64,000 bases of DNA from Girardinichthys multiradiatus (GCF_021462225.1 NC_061817.1:8839327-8903326), one strand, 5' to 3'. Positions 25,110 through 37,808 are shown, counted from the stretch's first letter. Notes: a model not told the origin generated them from the sequence alone. A program made the numbers and translations.

Positions 25110-25476
25110 GATTAGAGTTGGTAGCAGTATTGCCATGCAGCAAGAAGGTCCTGTATTCAACTCCTGGCCTGGGGTCTTTCTGCATGGTGTTTGCAGGTTC
25201 TCTCCGGGACCTCCGTCTTCCTCCCATAGTCCAGAAATATGACTGTAAGGTTAATTGGTCTCTCTAAATTGCCCTTCAAACAAGCATGCACACACCCAAA
25301 TGGGTGTGCATGCTTGTTTGTCCTGTGTGTCTCTTTGTTGCCCCAAGATAGATTGGCGACCTGTTCAGGGTGTACCCTGCCTCTCGCCCGTTAACTGCTG
25401 GAGATAGGCACCAGCCCCCCTGTGACCCTGTACGGAAAAAGTGGGTATACAAACTGGATGGATGGACTGGTTATGA
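25110..25476 (+). mobile_element. SINE family A, long copy with head and tail
   Basis: Begins in a tRNA-like head: GAGTTGGTAGCAGTATTGCC (A-box-like), AAGAAGGTCCTGTATTCAAC (decayed B-box). The body follows (CTTTCTGCATGGTGTTTGCA; TTGGCGACCTGTTCAGGGTG), and it ends in the ATGGATGGA tail. It contains an unusual near-perfect inverted repeat (25277-25320) not shared with the other copies. Confidence 0.85.
25277..25320. repeat. Near-perfect 20-bp hairpin inside a SINE
   Basis: Arms 25277-25298 and 25301-25320 are complementary except for one extra CA dinucleotide in the left arm, with a 2-base loop. The right arm fits the ordinary SINE body; the left arm replaces sequence found in sister copies. 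Confidence 0.93.
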
Positions 25477-25624
25477 TGTCAGTTCATCTTGCTGACTTGA
25501 ATGTTTCTTAATATTTCATAATTTGCTTTCATGTTATATTTTCAGGGTTATGATCCTGGTTTTTTATATATAGATTTGTTTCACTTCCTCTTATTGGTGC
25601 TATTTCTTGCAAATATGTTTCACT

Positions 25625-26745
25625 CATGTCCAAGGCCAGCCATCTCCCGAGGCGCCAGAATCGCTTCGAAGCCGACCGGTAAACCTCACCAAACTCCTCC
25701 CAGGCCCAGGTTTTTGCCTCTGCCATACACTTGGCCTTGCGGTACCCGTCAGCCACCTCAGGAGTCTCACAAGCCAAGTACAACCAGTAAGACTCCTTCT
25801 TCAGCTTGACAGCATCCCTTACTACTGGTGTCCACCACTGGGTTCGGGGATTCCCGAAGCGACAAGCACCTCAGACGTTACGGCCACAGCTATGCGCGAC
25901 AGCATCAACAATAGAGGCGGAGGACATAGTCCACTTGGACTCTATGTCTCCAACCTCCCCTGGAATCTGATCAAAGCTCTCCCGGAGGTGAGAGTTGAAT
26001 ACAACTCTGGCCAAGGGCTTCACCAGACGTTCCCAGCAGACCCTCACTATACGCTTCGGCCTGTCAAGACTGTCCGGCTTCCTCCTCTTCCAACGGATCC
26101 AACCTACCACTACGTGGTGATCGGTGGACAGCTCAGACCCTCTCTTCACCTAAGTGTCCAAAACATGTGGCTGAAGGTCCAAAGACACGATTCCAAAGTA
26201 GGTCATTGACCTTCTGCCTAGGGTGTCCTGGCACAGAAGTCCAATAAAGAAACACCACTCGGGTTCAGAGGCCCACTCCAGAGTAGAAGAGAGCCCAATG
26301 CCTATGGTGGGCATGGAGGTGAGCCCAACTATTTCTAGCCAATATCTCTTGACGTCCCGCTCAGAGTCCTTCCCCCTCGGCTAGGTGACATTCCATGTCT
26401 CTAGAGCCAGTTTAAGCATCTGGAAATCGTGTCATCGAGGTCTCCACCTTGGTCCACTGACCGATCTTCTTTGCACTGGCCCCTCATGGTTCCCCCAGCA
26501 GGTGGTGGGCCCATTGGGGGATGGCCATGTGTCTCTCTTCTGGGCTTGGCCCGGTCAGGTCCCGTGAGGAGCAACCCGGCCACCAGGCGCCTGCTGACGA
26601 GTCCTGACCCCAGGCCTAGTTCCAGGATGGGACCCCGGCTCCACTGTACTGGCGACATCACATGTCTCGTTCTAGTGGTTCTCATGAAGGTGTCTGAACC
26701 GCTCTTTGTCTGATCCCTTACCCAGAGCCTGGGTGCCAAATTTAC
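25625..26745 (-). mobile_element. LINE (RTE/Rex-like) 5' part with endonuclease remnants
   Basis: On the minus strand, 26745 to about 26290 looks like the GC-rich 5' leader of a fish LINE. Decayed endonuclease coding follows: [14 protein letters not shown] text near 26210, then the open frame 26149-25871 with GSELSTDHHVVVGWIRWKRR, and finally GYRKAKCMAEAKTWAWEEFG near 25720. It corresponds to the same protein as the copy at 59508-61704. Deletions fuse LLDFC to the HQDTLG block, and several stops and frameshifts are present. The reverse transcriptase is absent. Confidence 0.8.
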
Positions 26746-26755
26746 AGATTCAGGA

Positions 26756-27010
26756 TGGGCTGCATGGTGGCGCAGTCGGTAGTACTGTTGCCTTGTGGTA
26801 AGAAGGTCTTGGGTTCGACTCGCAGCTGGGGGTTGTTAGGTTAATTGGTCTCTCTAAATTGCCTTTAGGTGTGTGAATGAGCATGTGCCCTGTGTGTTTG
26901 TGTGTTGCCCTGCGATGGATTGGGACCTGTCCAGGGTGTACCCCGCCTCCTGCCCATAGACTGCTGGAAATGGACATCAGCTTCCCCGCAACCCGCTATG
27001 GAAGAAGCAG
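26756..27010 (+). mobile_element. SINE family A with intact tRNA-like head
   Basis: Starts GGGCTGCATGGTGGCGCAGT; the A-box-like CAGTCGGTAGTACTGTTGCC and the B-box-like GGGTTCGACTCGC are clear Pol III promoter elements of a tRNA-derived SINE. The body then skips the CTTTCTGCATGG block, retains GGTTAATTGGTCTCTCTAAA and CCTGTCCAGGGTGTACCCCG, and decays near 27010. Confidence 0.88.
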
Positions 27011-28499
27011 TAGAAAATGACTGACAGACTCAAGACAAAGTGAGGGAAAAAAGCCATAAAATGCATCATTGTTGGAATTTCCAGCGCAGATAGTGGTAAT
27101 GGATATACTGGCCTCTAGTCATAATCTTTAATTATCTCCGAATATCCAGTCTTCATTTATATTCCACAAGTAGAGTTTTAAAATAATGACGGATAAGAAC
27201 GGTAGATGCAAATGCACCTGAAAACACCTGTTTTTGTAATTGGGAAAACTGAATCTCCTGATCTACCTCATAGTCACATAAGCTTCTGCTTCCTTTATCG
27301 TTGTTATGAGGTCATTGGTCACAGGAAATTCCCTGGGGGTGTTTGTGATAGATGGTAGGTGTTCCATGTAGTTTAGAGTTTAGAACAAGTTTAAAACATT
27401 TTTTTTTCTTGATCAAAAGGGTCCGGTTTGGTTTTGTTTAGCAAGGCACACTCCCACTTTTTGTGACTGTATATAATGCAATTATGTTAGGTCAAGCTGG
27501 CTGTGTTTGTCAGACTCTGTTGTACACAATAAACTTTAATTTGTTTTTTACTGCAGGTGCATAGTCTCACATTAAAATAAATCAAGGAAAACTAAGCCTT
27601 TAAGTTGAGTACATTTATGCAATGTGAAAAGCATCCTATGTTAAGACTTAATTACCTGTGGTAGAATTTTGGTGCAATCCTTTTTAAAATAGGTGTACCT
27701 GAAGGATTTCTTCAATGTATAACCTACTTTACTTTTTAAATAGTTCAAAGGTTCTAAGAACCAATTAGTAATCCATGCATTTATGTTTTATTCGCATGAA
27801 ATATTTTATGAGAAGATACCCCATATTCATCGTATCACTACTCACAATAAGCAGGATCGTCTCCGAATCTCACTGATAGAAAATGAAATGAATGGTGGCA
27901 TATTTTTGGTCTACAACAACTATTAGATTTTATCCATATGCCATACATTGTTTATGGGTGAATCCAGAAAGAGAAATTATTTCTGTCCTACCATCACAGA
28001 CGTAATTAAACCTCTTAAGCTCAACCCCTAGTACAGGGGGCAGAATTTAACTGTTGTTTTCTTCTACTTTCTTTACTGCAAGTTTCATTAGTTAAACATA
28101 AACATGTGGTATCCACAGAAATAGTAGAATCTTGGCAAAACATCAAAACAGTTAAAACTACAGGCAGTTGAAACTGAAAATAAACAATTTTCACAAATTC
28201 ACTTAACCGCAAAACTCGGTCTCAGCTGTTCACCACACAGCTTCTACACACACAACCAGCATGTCTGCTGTAAGCAGAGAGCTCACCGATTCCAAAAATA
28301 CATTATGTCGCAATCCACCCAGGTTTTACTCAACCAGCAGCAAAGGAAGGCCAGAATTATTACTCTCATTTGAAAAACATAATTATTAACATAATGATTG
28401 TTTTATAGAGTATGTCAATTCTCAGAAAAAATTTGTTAGATTTGCACGTTATTTTGAGCTCAAACTTTACAAAACTCCTTTGGGCTTAAGAGGTTAAGT
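27011..28499. other. Intron 2 sequence, nothing recognised
   Basis: AT-rich with no recognisable element or exon. Confidence 0.4.
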
Positions 28500-29200
28500 T
28501 GAGTGTGCGTAACTCTACTGAGACTTTAACATATACCATGTACTTTGATTAGACATTATGCTGAGATTGAACTTTTCTTCAGCAACAAACACTACAGTTA
28601 GGTTAGCAGTTAAACAAACGATCAGTATGGAGGAAAACACCTCACTGTTGTGCATAGTGATGCTGTTGGGCTGTTTCTCTTCCAAAGGCCCCAAGAACCA
28701 CAGTATACAACATGTCAGCGTGAATAATTTGAAAAATCATAAACCTGGTGGTTTCTACCAAAAAAACTGATAATGGGTCATCATCTAGTCTTTCAACAGG
28801 ATAATAATCTGAAACATATGGCCAAATTAACACAGAAGTGGTTCACCAGACACAACTTTTTTTGTCTGGCGGAGCATCAATCGCATGTTAACCTTCTGTC
28901 ATTGCCCGACACAAGATTAACTCCTGAAGATAACATGTGGCAAGAGCTAAAAAAAGAGAGCATAGGAAAGGATTCATGGATCTAAAGGATCTTAGTGCTA
29001 AGAGGGTCCAAGATCCCTCTCTCTTGATGTTCCAACCTTGTTAAATGTTACAGGAGAAGCTTATGTGCTGTCCTATTGGACAAAGAGGGTTGTACAAACT
29101 ATTAATATCAATGGTAATTATTGTGCCACATGTGATTTTGTGAACAAAACAAATAAAAGTTGCATTTTATGCAAATTTCAGGTTATGCTACTGCAGTGAA
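28500..29200 (+). mobile_element. Tc1-like fossil
   Basis: Decayed transposase: about 28640-28680 resembles the SVMLLGCFSS block, and about 28770-28860 reads GHHLVFQQDNNLKHMAKLTQ, the second catalytic Asp block, with KWFTRH. About 28910-28950 corresponds to the IENMWQELKK region. The frame is broken in several places. Confidence 0.75.
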
Positions 29201-29979
29201 AGATACATTTATTTTAAGGCTTTTCATACATATTGTATAAGCTTCATATTGCTTTGCTCCTTTAAGGAAACGCTTAAACGCTGTGTTGGAATAATGCAAC
29301 ATTAGCTTGACACCAATCTGGGAATTTATTTATGTGTCATTTTATTGTTCTGCATATTTTTTTTCTCCTTCACAAAATATTAAGTAAAGTATTGGCTCCT
29401 TGTTCTGTTTGTGTAACTATACTCTCCGGGTGTTTTTAACTGCATTCCACCCACTCCACTCTCACCACAAAAATCAATCACCTTTGCTCATTTGTTCTTT
29501 AATTATTCACTATTCCAACACTTGGCTCCTGCATTATCACAGGACCTATGCCCCACTCTGTTTTGGATGTCTGTAGCGTAGGTGAGGGGATTGAACTCTA
29601 TCCATTGTCCATTGCAGTCAGGGCAAATTGGTGTGCATGATGAGATGAGCTAAATGTCTAAAACCTGAGTCATGGTGTGTGGGTGTGATGGCCCACCTGG
29701 ATTACTAACTGCTGAGGGAACAAAGCCGCAACTCTGGGTTTAAAAGTGTTCTTTGAAACTGAATACGATTGTATGACAAGTTGGATTACAAATTGAGAGA
29801 ATGGGGTTATGTAATTCCTTTAGTTTTTTGGTTCTTATATTTTTGCAGGTTCCTCGAATAAAGATGTTTGGGCCTTTTAAACTCAGCTATGAATGTTTAT
29901 GATGTCTCAGCAAGCTTCATTTGCCTTTTAAATTGATAAATTAGTCAGCATGTCTGTTACATGTCAGTACTGTTAAATG
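29201..29979. other. Intron 2 sequence, nothing recognised
   Basis: No element or exon recognised. Confidence 0.4.
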
Positions 29980-30500
29980 ATTAAATAGATGGAACCATAT
30001 CTGTACCAGAAACATCAGAAGGCAAATGTCCAGGGATCAGTTTGTGAACACATTGTAAGACAATGATCCAAGGCAAGCACCAGTAAGTCCATGTCTGAAT
30101 GGCCCAAAAAAGGTAAAATGAAGGTTTTGGAGTGGCCTAGTCAAAGTCTGGAGTTAAAAAAAAAAGAGATGTTGTGGTGTGACTTTAAACAGGCTATTAA
30201 TGCTTGCAGAAAGGCATCATTAAAACAATTCTGCAAAGAAGAGTGGGCCAAAACACATGAACAGTGATGCAGAAACCTAATATCTGCTATTTCAAAAACC
30301 AGCAACCAGTTATTTGCTTTTATAGGGAAATTACATATTCAAATAAAGCCAGGTTGATTCAGATCTGCAGTTTTTTCCTGTTTTAATAAAATCATCTACA
30401 AAATGCCTGCTGTTTTTATTTGCTCAGTTTGTCTTTGTCTGATATTGAAATTTGATCTGAATCATCTAAGGGGAACAAAAAGACAAACACAGAATAAATC
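29980..30500 (+). mobile_element. Tc1-like fossil (C-terminal part)
   Basis: From about 30060 the decayed transposase reads NDPRQAPVSPCLNGPKKVKM, then [12 protein letters not shown], the block leading to the catalytic Glu. A plausible C-terminal region follows (FCKEEWAK near 30230). The 3' flank to about 30490 resembles that of a fish Tc1 group. The N-terminal half is missing. Confidence 0.7.
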
Positions 30501-32651
30501 TGTAAATGATCTTGACTTTGCTTTGGTGCATATCTGCAACGGCAAAATCTAAACAGGAATCCAGACACTGTTGTGTCTCACTCCATTTTTTTGTATGTTT
30601 TAAAGTTGTGTGTGTTCTCTGACGCAGACCAGCTAACTGTGTCACTGTTGCTCCTGAGATACTTTAACCCTTTCATCTCTTGATGGTAACCTAGCAACAG
30701 GGGCACATGCTGACAGAAGTACAGGCATCTCAGAGCTCTTTTTCTGTCTTTACTTCAATTTTTACATTCTTTTTTTTTAGCCAGTCTCCCTTGTAGTGCA
30801 GCAATTTAGTCCCTCAACCACGCGATCCATTCTTTCCTCCATGTTTTTTGATCTTGAATCCAGCATGATCATTTCTTAATCCCCGTGTTCAGTGGTTGAA
30901 TACAGTAATACCATATCCCAGGTTATTCCAGAATATGAGAGCTATTGCTTTGAGTACCAGGATTAAAACTTAGCTCAGAATTTGATGTCCGCCATGCCGA
31001 TACACGGTAAAGGTATTAGCCTTTGGGATATTTTGTCAAGCTATTACAACAATTTCCAATGTATTTATTGGTATTTTAAAAGGAAATAGTTTTCAAATTT
31101 TATTATAAAGAAAAGCACATTTTATCATCCCTCTTTACTTTGATACCCCTAAATATGATCTAACATCTTCAAACATCTGCAATGTTATGTTTTAATCTCA
31201 GTATTTAATTATTGAATTAAAACTGACTTTACACAAATTGGTTTTAATATTTTATAGTCTTTGGAAAGAACTAAGTAAATGAGACTTCAAGGAAGACTGG
31301 ATGTTGGTTTTGACCTTTAAAACTTGATCGACACACCTCTGTTTTAAAGCTCATATGAAACTGTGAGTCCATCATTGTACATAATGTTCTGTATTTGAAT
31401 CCATTTCACAGGTTAATTGTAATGCTCTATATTATAACTGCTGAAGAGTATGTTGGATAAATCAGAAAAATGTATCCAAAAAGTTATATTTGGAAATCAT
31501 TTTTGTTTAAAGAACATTCAGAACTAAAGATCAGACTCCTTGAGGAAGGCTTATTTAGGAAATCAATATGCTCTTATTAATAGCAATAATGTGATAAGTG
31601 TTTTTATTTTATTTTTTTTGTGAATACAGACATCTTTGTAAGATGTAATTTGTCCATTATTCGGTATTCAAGCATCTCATCAGCTCTTTTGTAATCCGCA
31701 GCTCTCCACTCTCACCTCCATGTCCTCTCTCCCACTCTTTCTCCCTCGTCCTCTTCATACCACCTCTCTCTCCCTGAGTTAATGAGGAAATCACCAGATA
31801 AAGCATCACAATGAGGATAATGACTGCTTCTCTGCAAATTAAATACAGGAAACAGGAATATAAAAACACAACTACTGCAAAAACTTCCGCTTTCCATTTC
31901 TCCAATCTTTTGTTCTTATCCTCTGTATTTTTCTTGCCGTCTGGCCCAAAACAGCAGGTTCTGTTTGAGGGGGAGTTAAGAGAAGCTGAAAGGAAGTGGC
32001 AGTGAAGGGCAGAGGGAGGGAGATGTGAGGGATGGAGAAAAAAGTGAAAGTTGATGTAAAATACAGAAGGGTTACAGGATTCTGTGTGTTGCTGTGTGTG
32101 TGTTGACTGGACATGTTCAGTGATTGCGGAGGTAGATGTACTTCTGCAGAAAGAGTACATAGAAAGCCCTCCAGACACTTAGACACACACAGAGCAGCCA
32201 CGCACACTGGCACACACATCAATTATTGTTAGTGCAAAGGCTAACAGAATAAATGCCACACTGGTTCACAATTAGTTCTTCTGCTCACACATGAACAGCT
32301 TGTTAAAAAACACAATTTCTCATTTGAACATACTATCTTTCAAAATTGCCATTAATAATTTATTCTAAAATATATTTTTTATGGGTAATTCTATCATACT
32401 TTGTGGGGATGATTAACAGCTGCTTGTTGTATTAAACTAGCATATAAATAATCATCTTTGCATCTAAGCATTGACATGAAGTAAAAAATTGACAGCTTGA
32501 CTGTAGTACAGTTTTACACACAAATAAACAAAAGTAGGACATAATTAAATTGCTTTGATTTGAAACAACAGAAACAATTATTCTGGTTACTGCAGAAATA
32601 ACACATTGATTATTAGAGTTCTAATAATGTTATTTATAGCTTTTCTTTATT
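30501..32651. other. Intron 2 sequence, nothing recognised
   Basis: Long minus-strand open frames at 31657-32222 fall in pyrimidine-rich sequence and have no family resemblance. I do not regard them as genes. Confidence 0.4.
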
Positions 32652-33220
32652 ATTCTTACTCGTACTCGTCGTCTTCCGCCTCATCCGGGACCGGGTCGCG
32701 GGGGCAGGAGACTCATTAGAGGCACCCAGACATCCCTCTCCCCAGACACCTCCTCCAGCTCCTCCAGGGGGAGCCCAAGGAGTTACCAGGCCAGCCGAGA
32801 GAGATAGTGCCCCCAGCGTGTCCTGAGACGTCCCCTGGGCGTCCACCCTGTGGGACGTGCCTGGAACACCTCCCGAGGAAGGAGTCCAGGCGTCTAGTCA
32901 CACCGATCCGTCTGTCGATCTCCCGCTCTATTCTCCCCTCACTCATGAACAAGACCCCAAGATACTTGAACTCCTCCACCTGAGGCAGGAACTCCCCTCC
33001 AACCTTGAAGAGGTCAAGCCACCCTTTTTCAGTCGAGAATAGATGAAATCCACTGGTCCCCAAACCAGACCCCCTCCGGCCCTTGGCTGCACCTAGAAAT
33101 CCAGGTCCGACTTAGTGCCGGCGATGTGGACCAAACTCCTGCTCTGCTTGAACAGAGACCGAATGGCCCCTAATAAATGGCCCCCGACTCCGTACTCCTG
33201 GAGCACCCCCCACAGGGCAA
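32652..33220 (-). mobile_element. LINE (RTE/Rex-like) 3' fragment, same family as 59508-61704
   Basis: The minus strand from 33220 reads LWGVLQEYGVGGHLLGAIRS, then a deletion near 33060-33110 removes the catalytic FADD segment. It resumes at about 33010 with FKVGGEFLPQVEEFKYLGVL and EREIDRRIG. After further deletions it ends near 32660 with GGAAGACGACGAGTACGAG, the same 3' end as the copy at 61690-61704. 5'-truncated and dead. Confidence 0.88.
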
Positions 33221-33520
33221 TTATTATTAAAATTTTTAAACATAAACTAAATCCCAAATATAGAATAAAAAAACAACTCAATTTATTAGTAGTTTTCAAG
33301 TGATTAATGAGCAGATTGTTATAGATTTTTGCTAATTTGCTCTTTACAGAGTAGCACAAGCTTAACACGCTAATATTAGCTTAGTACCTTACACATTTTA
33401 CCAACTATGGTTACAAGACAATGTTATGGTTAATAGGAGTGATGTGTGGCGCTCCTTTAACTTTTTATAACTGTTTTTTTGCACTTGGAAATATTTTCAT
33501 ACAGCTGATTTTGTCGATTC
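33221..33520. other. Intron 2 sequence, nothing recognised
   Basis: AT-rich spacer between LINE fragment and repeat X. Confidence 0.4.
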
Positions 33521-33524
33521 CGTT

Positions 33525-33775
33525 AGGGAGGGAGTATTGCAGCACACCTTTCACCCAGCTGTCTACCAGTGCACAGCAACGGTTTGGGTAGAAGCAGCAT
33601 TAGATTACTCCATGCTTCATATGGCTGGGGAAATCGCTGTCTGGCATCTCATTAAGAGGACTTTAAACTGTAGGAACGATACTGGGAGATTAGTGGTTTT
33701 ACAGGGATTTAGCGTTTTTAAGCTAAAATCTTTTAACACCTCAGTATACCTTCCTACCAGTAGCTAGACCTCAGT
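33525..33775. repeat. Unclassified interspersed repeat X, copy 1
   Basis: Shares ordered blocks with 53860-54150: GTCTACCAGTGCACAGCAAC, GCATCTCATTAAGAGGAC, AACTGTAGGAAC and TTTTAACACCTCAGTATACC. No coding potential, and no terminal repeats could be assigned. Confidence 0.5.
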
Positions 33776-36700
33776 TACAAGACACTGTGCAAAGCTTAAT
33801 TCAAAGTTTGATTTTGACACATTTATAGTACTTCACATGGGAACTTTTTTGCTGAATTTCTGCTTCCATATTTAATAACACGCAGAAAATGACTGAGGAA
33901 GGGGCTCCCTAATGACTAATCTTGTGTTTAATGAATTTTGCTTGCATTTGAATGTATTCATATTGGTACTGAAGTAGACAGCAACATGCAGGTTAGAGGA
34001 AGAATGGGAAGCAGCTATGAGTTCAATTAGTATATGTTTTAGCAAATGCCAAAAAAAAAAAATGCTTTTGTTAAAACATGCGGTTTTTTTTCTAATCATA
34101 TTTACGGGTTCAGTTTCATCCCAGGGGTCTACTGTTGTACACTCCAGTCCAATTGGTAGCAATGTTTTTTTTTTTTCATAATTTTGCTGTTTGTATTTGT
34201 AAAATTATTTATTTCATACTTATGAAATAAATTCTGCAAAAGTGGGTAGCAGTAAATTGTTCTGCACATCGTTTTACCTGTTTCTTATAATTTGTTTATT
34301 TAAATTCACTTTTTGGGTTTATGTTTATATGGTTAAAACATGGTTGACTGCACAGGGACCTGCAGAATATTGCTGGTGAACAGGGACAAATGACATTATT
34401 AACATTTATATTACACATTCATCATGTGGTCAGCTCAGTACTTAGTAGAGTGGTTTATGGACCGTGATGTACACCTGGCTCATTATGAAAAAAAGATCTG
34501 TAAGCTAAACTGCCTAAACGGTCATGCCTTAATCACACATACCTTAATTGGGAGATTTTGTTAAATGATCTCATATTGCAATTGCTGATAAAAAACCCCA
34601 AATAGGAGACTTGAGGTTCCTGAAATCATTGATGATTATGTCAAACACAATCATATCTATGTAGACCATGTAATGCTGTTGAAATTGTAAGTGAATTTCA
34701 ACTTCATATTTCATTGTTACTTTACAAAAATAAAGTTTGTTTTTACTCCTTTTGTGAAACATGTCAGATATCTCATTTTATGAAATATAAGTATGCGTAA
34801 CTGATTTACAGGTAGGTGTTTAAGCACTTAAATTTACAAAACACTGAATGTTTTGTTTTACCAAAAATCGTTTTTCTGTCTTCATAGACATTTATCATAT
34901 GTTAATCTTTGCATGTTTTTCTTTTGGCTTGTTGAAATTGTACACATCAAGCATGTGACTAGACTTGTGGTTCAATTGTAAAACATGTAAGTCAGAAAAA
35001 TAAACAATGGGGGAAAACATAATTTCTTGAAAAAATCTAATTTATAGTGCTGAATTTATTTAAAAATAGAATCTGATTTCTAAAAGTGCAAATTGCATTT
35101 TGTTTTATTTACAAGGTTGGACCTGTTACTATCGAGATATACCAATTTATCAAAACCATTAAGGTTTTTTATTATAGTTTTCCATAGTTTAAAGTCTCTT
35201 TAATCGAGATGAGGTATAAAGTGCCGAATTAACCCAGGATGTTGCATAAAGTGTATAGCGACAGTGCTGCTGCTCCGCCATGTGTGGCTATGCACTGCCA
35301 GTCAGCTGGCTTAAGAAAGGATACTACTCTCTTCCCTAGCTTAAAAGAATGATAAAATTTTTTTTTTTTATATTTCTCATTGCTAAAAACACTGGAACTA
35401 TTTTGAGCACAGTTAATGGTATTATGTTCACTGGAGACTGCCTAGCTGAGCAGATAGCCTGACTAATTAAACAGCTACTTTTTGGTTGAATGACTCCCAG
35501 TATTACTCAATAAAGAGCAGAATGAGTAAAAGATAATATTCAGTGCATTAAAGAGGCAAATACTCAGATAATCTAATACCATCCAATGCCTATTAACTCG
35601 GATCACTTTTCCATAAAGCACAAAAAAAAAACACGGACCTTTGCTTATCGGGTAATCTATGGTTTTTTAACCACATCTAAAAATGTCACTAGGGCCAGAC
35701 GAAATGCAAGATATTGGTTTGTTTTATAGTCGGAGGGCTACGTGATAAAAAAGTAGAAATTAATCTAAAAGCAGAAATACACTTGAAAAGTGATTAGATT
35801 CGATCTGCCTACTTTGAAAAAATAAAGGCTACTAGTGCTGCTGCTCCTGCTGCTGCTGCAAAAAAGAAATAGGCCACTACTCTCACAAATTGTTTGAAGC
35901 TGGCTACATGGTTTCAATGTCTATCTCCAGTAACCAGTTGGTTGGTTGCCATTGCTCCGGTCAGTAAATTATTACCTCATTTTGCATCAGCTTTGCTGGA
36001 CCTCCTCATGCATTGGCGTGTAATTAGTTTATAGTCTTTCTACTTCTCCGTAAAAGAATTTTAGTGGTGTGAATCATGGCAGGCTTCCATGGAGCTTGTC
36101 TGCTCAGGGTCTGATGGATATAAATTCAGACAAGACAGTGAATGAGAGGTAAGGAGAGAGATGAACGACGTGAGAGAGAGAATACGGATGGAGGTGTTTG
36201 CTGGAGCAGATAAAATCAGAATGTGCCAGAACTTTCACAGAGCTGGCACAGTGCTGAATCAGATATAAAACAAAGCATGAATCTGGCCAGACTCCTGAAA
36301 AAGGAAGAAATTGATTGTCTTGTCATTCTCTTCATTTGAAGGTGCAACACATTATTGAATTATTTTCACAGCGAGTGTTTTGGGTTGCTTTTCACGGTTC
36401 TTCTAATTTAAAAACCATAACATTCTCAGTCCCAATTACAGTTTAAATATTTGCAAAAAACAAACAAACAAAAAGCGCTTGGCGGAAGTCTGTAAAAGAG
36501 TTATTTATTACTGGAATAGTTGCTCGTCCAGCTTTACGAGATTAATACTACTTCTTTAAATGTTAGTTCCTTTCTTGCCAATTCAAATTCAACCCAATGA
36601 TCAGCAGAGTAATGATCTGCTGAAAGGCTCAATGAAACTGAATGTGGTGGGATGGTTTACAGTCTGATGCAATTTGCTCCATGTGTTTGATTATTATTAT

Positions 36701-36779
36701 AGAGCCTTGTTCTTAATCACATGTTGTTGAGACCTTCATATTACTTTAATGTTTTTATTTAATAATTTATTGATGATTA
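33776..36779. other. Intron 2 sequence; SINE B tail scrap near 35820
   Basis: Mostly unrecognised. AATAAAGGCTACTAGTGCTG at about 35821-35840 resembles the 3' end of SINE family B in plus orientation, followed by a short CTG-rich run. Confidence 0.4.
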
Positions 36780-37100
36780 TGTAAGGCTTAGAGGTCTTCA
36801 GTCATTAAGTCATTTCTGTGTAATATTAAAGTTTTGGAGTGGCCAGCCAGAGTACTGACTTCTGAGAGAATTTGTGGAGGGACCTAAAGATTAGGGTGAT
36901 GGCAAGGAGACCTTACAACCTCGACAACTTTGAGCTTATTGTAAAAGATGAATGCTCAATAATACCATTAGAAAAACCCAAAAAACATCTGTGCGACTAT
37001 GAGAAGCATTCGATTTCTGTAATGCCAATAAATGCTGTTCCATTAATCATTTAGGATGGTGTAAATAATATTTGACTTTCAACGAATCAACAAATCTTTT
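36780..37100 (+). mobile_element. Tc1-like fossil (C-terminal part)
   Basis: From about 36828 it reads VLEWPARVLTSERICGGT, corresponding to the [18 protein letters not shown] block with the catalytic Glu region, and continues with KIRVMARRPYNLDNFELIV. Only the C-terminal third is recognisable. Confidence 0.65.
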
Positions 37101-37808
37101 TCTTTATAAAGTCATAACCCTTGAACATCATCTTAATATATTTTGAGAGATACCTGTGTCATTGTCAATCAGAAACATTTTGGCTACATTAAGTAATTTT
37201 AAATCTAAAGCTGCAACGTCTATAAATGATTTTGGGCTTAACTCTGAGTAGCCTTTGAATTTTGTAGCAAACACCGTGCAGTCACTTATAGAACTACTAT
37301 ATTTAGTAATGGGGCTTGAAATTCACATACAGCCACCTGGAATCCCCTCTCCTGGTACACCAATACTCAAAAACTATGCTAAAAAAATATAAATAAAATA
37401 ATAATTAGTAAAATACCGCAGCATCTTTTTATTTACAGAAAAAAATATGAATGGAAAGAGGAATAAGGGGCTATAAAAGAAAACAAAATTTAAAATAAAG
37501 GGGAAAAAAACAGTATTAACCCAATTCTAAGACATGTTACCAAAGACATAGCTACATAAACATACAGGAAAACTAAAATATTTTACCTTGATCTAATTGG
37601 GTTTATTTTAAATAGAAAGGTACCATTTATTCTTTACTATCACAGGCATAATAGCATTATCTATGACAATTTCCTATAGTTTTTTTTTTATTTTAATATG
37701 CGCATAAAAAAAAAAACTCCTAAGTAACGTCAATATCACAAGCTGGTTAATTAGTATAGCTTTTTTTGCTGTAGTTTTAATTAGTTTATAAAAGAGTGAT
37801 GGCTTTAT
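37101..37808. other. Intron 2 sequence, nothing recognised
   Basis: AT-rich; no element recognised. Confidence 0.4.

Noticed and set aside
26756..26840. Possible tRNA gene, because A-box-like and B-box-like elements are present
   Set aside because: The sequence does not fold into a full cloverleaf with matching acceptor arms and continues into the SINE body, so it is the head of a tRNA-derived SINE.
31657..32222. Overlapping minus-strand open frames of 173 and 116 codons
   Set aside because: They overlap each other in different frames in pyrimidine-rich sequence, have low-complexity composition and show no domain; no splice or start context supports a gene.
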